DNA from: Roseiflexaceae bacterium
GTDB lineage: Bacteria > Chloroflexota > Chloroflexia > Chloroflexales > Roseiflexaceae
Assembly (NCBI GenBank): GCA_014381165.1
Contig: JACMIM010000245.1
Coordinates: 1 to 13,312, forward strand
Length of the DNA: 13,312 bases
Direction of reading: 5' to 3'
The notes below the pieces were generated by a model. It was not told the DNA's origin, made no database searches, and saw nothing but the letters and a program-made list of their open reading frames with translations. Positions 11,816-13,312 of the stretch are shown piece by piece. Position 1 is the stretch's first letter. Every line of letters starts with the position of its first letter. Both the position numbers and the translations under genes were made by a program.

Positions 11816-13312
11816 CTAACCGCAGGGCAGTTCGATGCTGTAGCGCGCGCCGCCGCTAGGGCGCGGCTCGCTGTTGAGTGTGCCACCGATTACGGCCAGC
11901 AGTGTGCCGTGCAGCATCAGGCCCTGACCGCTGCCACTTGTGCTGGCCGCCGCACGCGGGCCGACGCCATCGTCGACTACAGCCAGGCAGAGCGAGGCCG
12001 CCCCGCCAGCGGATTGGACACGCCGGGTCAGGTGGAGTTGAAGCGCAAGCCGACGGGCAGGATCGCCGCCGCGCGCGTGGCGGGCCGCATTGCGCAACAG
12101 CTCACGAGCAGCGTAGAAGACAACCTCGGCGTTCAGCGGGGTCAGCTGGGCGGCTGCGCTAGCAGCCTCAGGCGCGATCTGCCACTGAATCTGGTCGAAC
12201 GAGCCGCGCAGTTCGCCATCGATCAGCTGACGCAGTGCGCCGGCAAGCCCCAGCTTGACCAGCTCTGGCTCGGCGGTTGGCGGCAGCGCCCGCAGCAAGT
12301 TTGAGATATCGTGGTGAACTTCGGCCAATTCGGATTGCAGCTTGCCATCGGCCAGTTGTAACAACGCGGTATGAATCTTCGGCAGCACATCATCGTGGAG
12401 CACGCGCCTAGTGCGCCGGTCGAGAATCTGGCTTTCGGCCAGGCGCTGGCGCTGAAGCGCGACCAAGCGACGGGCAAGCTCGGCACTGGCCTCGCTGTCC
12501 AGCAGCCGCTCGGCACCAGCGCGGGCGGTTTCGAACTGCTCCTGCGTGTACAGCCCACCGTCGCGCTTTTCGCCAATCAGCAGCGCGCCGATCAGGCCGC
12601 GCTCGCTCCAGAGCGGCACGGCCCAGCCTGCGCCATTGTACCGCCCAGGGTCGATTGGCTGGAATAGCTGCTGCGGCCCGGCGTGCAGCAGTGGCGTCAA
12701 CTCGCCAAGGTTGGCTGGCGCTGCGGCGGCCCCATAGGCCAGTGGTGGCGGTGCGAGCGCCGCCAGCGCGCCCAGCGGGATCAGGTAGGCCACGCGCGCG
12801 TTCAATGCTTCATCACACAGGGCTTGAAATGGCGCGGCAACCGCATTCGGCGGCAGTGGCTGCACATCTAGCGCGTAGTCGTACAGGCGCTGGCTGCCGA
12901 CAAATGGGCGTAGCCGTGCGATACCCTGCTCACGATCGACAAAGGCCCGCCAGCAGAACAGCGCGTAGCAGGCCGTCACCAGCAGCGCCAGCGCGACCAG
13001 CAAATAGGCTGGAGCAAGTGGCAGATTCACGCCGACACCAATCAGCAAGCTGATCGCAGCAGCCAGCAGCAGCGCGTTGCGCCAGTAGCGGGCTAGCCCA
13101 CCGCGCGGCAGCGTCTTGCCCGTGAAAATTTCGTAGGCCACAACTGCCTGGCCGATCAGCACGGCGATCACGGCGATCAAGAGCGACAGCACCAGATCGA
13201 AGGCGATGATCGCAGTCAGCGAGCGCAGCGAAAGCAGCGGCGCAGTGCCGCTGCGCACCCGATCGAGCAGCCAGCCCACGCCGCCGCCGGCCACCAGACC
13301 CACCGCGAGCAA
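11816..13312 (-). CDS. Membrane sensor histidine kinase, 5' end cut by the window
   Basis: At least 498 residues are visible, and the gene continues past the window edge, so the true start is not seen. About four hydrophobic segments (1-15, 33-60, 80-95, 101-121 in visible numbering) are followed by a probable GAF-like domain (about 160-270, ending in LIGALLIGEKRDGGLY). Then come a dimerisation region with the phosphoacceptor box LHDDVLPKIH (His306) and an HATPase domain with N-box ELLRNAARHARG (404-415), G1 VVDDGVG and G2 SGSGQGLMLHG. The HDxxxP style is that of NarL/DesK/ComP-type kinases (HisKA_3-like), which usually pair with LuxR-type regulators. No response regulator lies on the visible side. 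Signal unknown. Confidence 0.85.
   Translation of the reverse strand: MLAVGLVAGGGVGWLLDRVRSGTAPLLSLRSLTAIIAFDLVLSLLIAVIAVLIGQAVVAYEIFTGKTLPRGGLARYWRNALLLAAAISLLIGVGVNLPLAPAYLLVALALLVTACYALFCWRAFVDREQGIARLRPFVGSQRLYDYALDVQPLPPNAVAAPFQALCDEALNARVAYLIPLGALAALAPPPLAYGAAAAPANLGELTPLLHAGPQQLFQPIDPGRYNGAGWAVPLWSERGLIGALLIGEKRDGGLYTQEQFETARAGAERLLDSEASAELARRLVALQRQRLAESQILDRRTRRVLHDDVLPKIHTALLQLADGKLQSELAEVHHDISNLLRALPPTAEPELVKLGLAGALRQLIDGELRGSFDQIQWQIAPEAASAAAQLTPLNAEVVFYAARELLRNAARHARGGDPARRLALQLHLTRRVQSAGGAASLCLAVVDDGVGPRAAASTSGSGQGLMLHGTLLAVIGGTLNSEPRPSGGARYSIELPCG

Noticed and set aside
11111..12304. Plus-strand open frame of about 397 codons opposite the FHA and histidine kinase genes
   Set aside because: It spans two well-supported minus-strand genes and their intergenic hairpins, and shows no recognisable motif.

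Overview
The window reads as chromosomal DNA of a GC-rich bacterium, most likely a filamentous member of the Chloroflexota (Roseiflexus/Kouleothrix/Herpetosiphon type). This is a family-level judgement from the gene style: an FHA protein with a coiled-coil N-terminus, DUF4173 and M50B membrane proteins, a GAF-like HDDVLP-type sensor kinase, and many short interspersed palindromes. It is not a phylogenetic result. All larger ORFs can be assigned to ten genes. No rRNA, tRNA or CRISPR array was seen. No stretch without a gene exceeds 300 bases; the longest, about 277 bases at 9891-10167, contains an interspersed repeat.

Left block (1-4176, + strand): a four-gene amino-sugar or glycoside catabolic operon. 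It contains a double-SIS sugar-phosphate isomerase/deaminase-like protein, a GntR/HutC (NagR/DasR-like) repressor, a GH4 NAD-dependent glycosidase, and a BadF-type sugar kinase whose ATG overlaps the GH4 stop codon. A near-consensus promoter (TTGACA, 17 bp, TATACT) precedes it. A perfect 14-bp palindrome, CTGGTATATACCAG, straddles the predicted start of transcription. Its TGGT-N4-ACCA layout is that of NagR/DasR operators, so the repressor gene in the operon is the natural candidate for binding it. Inferred pathway: GH4 releases a monosaccharide, the kinase phosphorylates it, and the SIS enzyme deaminates or isomerises it toward fructose-6-phosphate.

Middle (4177-5480): a repeat-rich gap, then a solitary tyrosine recombinase that appears to be made from a leaderless mRNA. 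Two perfect 40-bp direct repeats follow at once. Each contains a 6-7-6 inverted core, and an inverted partial copy of the repeat start closes the segment.

Right-centre (5481-9890, - strand, transcribed right to left): DUF4173 membrane protein, CDP-alcohol phosphatidyltransferase, TVP38/TMEM64 membrane protein and a MerA/lipoamide-dehydrogenase-like flavoprotein. They are closely spaced and probably co-transcribed, with an extra internal leaderless-type promoter for the flavoprotein. The set suggests envelope or lipid metabolism together with a membrane-associated redox function, but no pathway can be named.

Right end: an M50B-type membrane metallopeptidase (+) converges on an FHA-domain protein (-) across a strong shared hairpin. 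Upstream of the FHA gene on the same strand is a membrane sensor histidine kinase that runs off the window end. At least five kinds of short repeat or palindrome lie between genes, which is the most distinctive non-coding property of the region.
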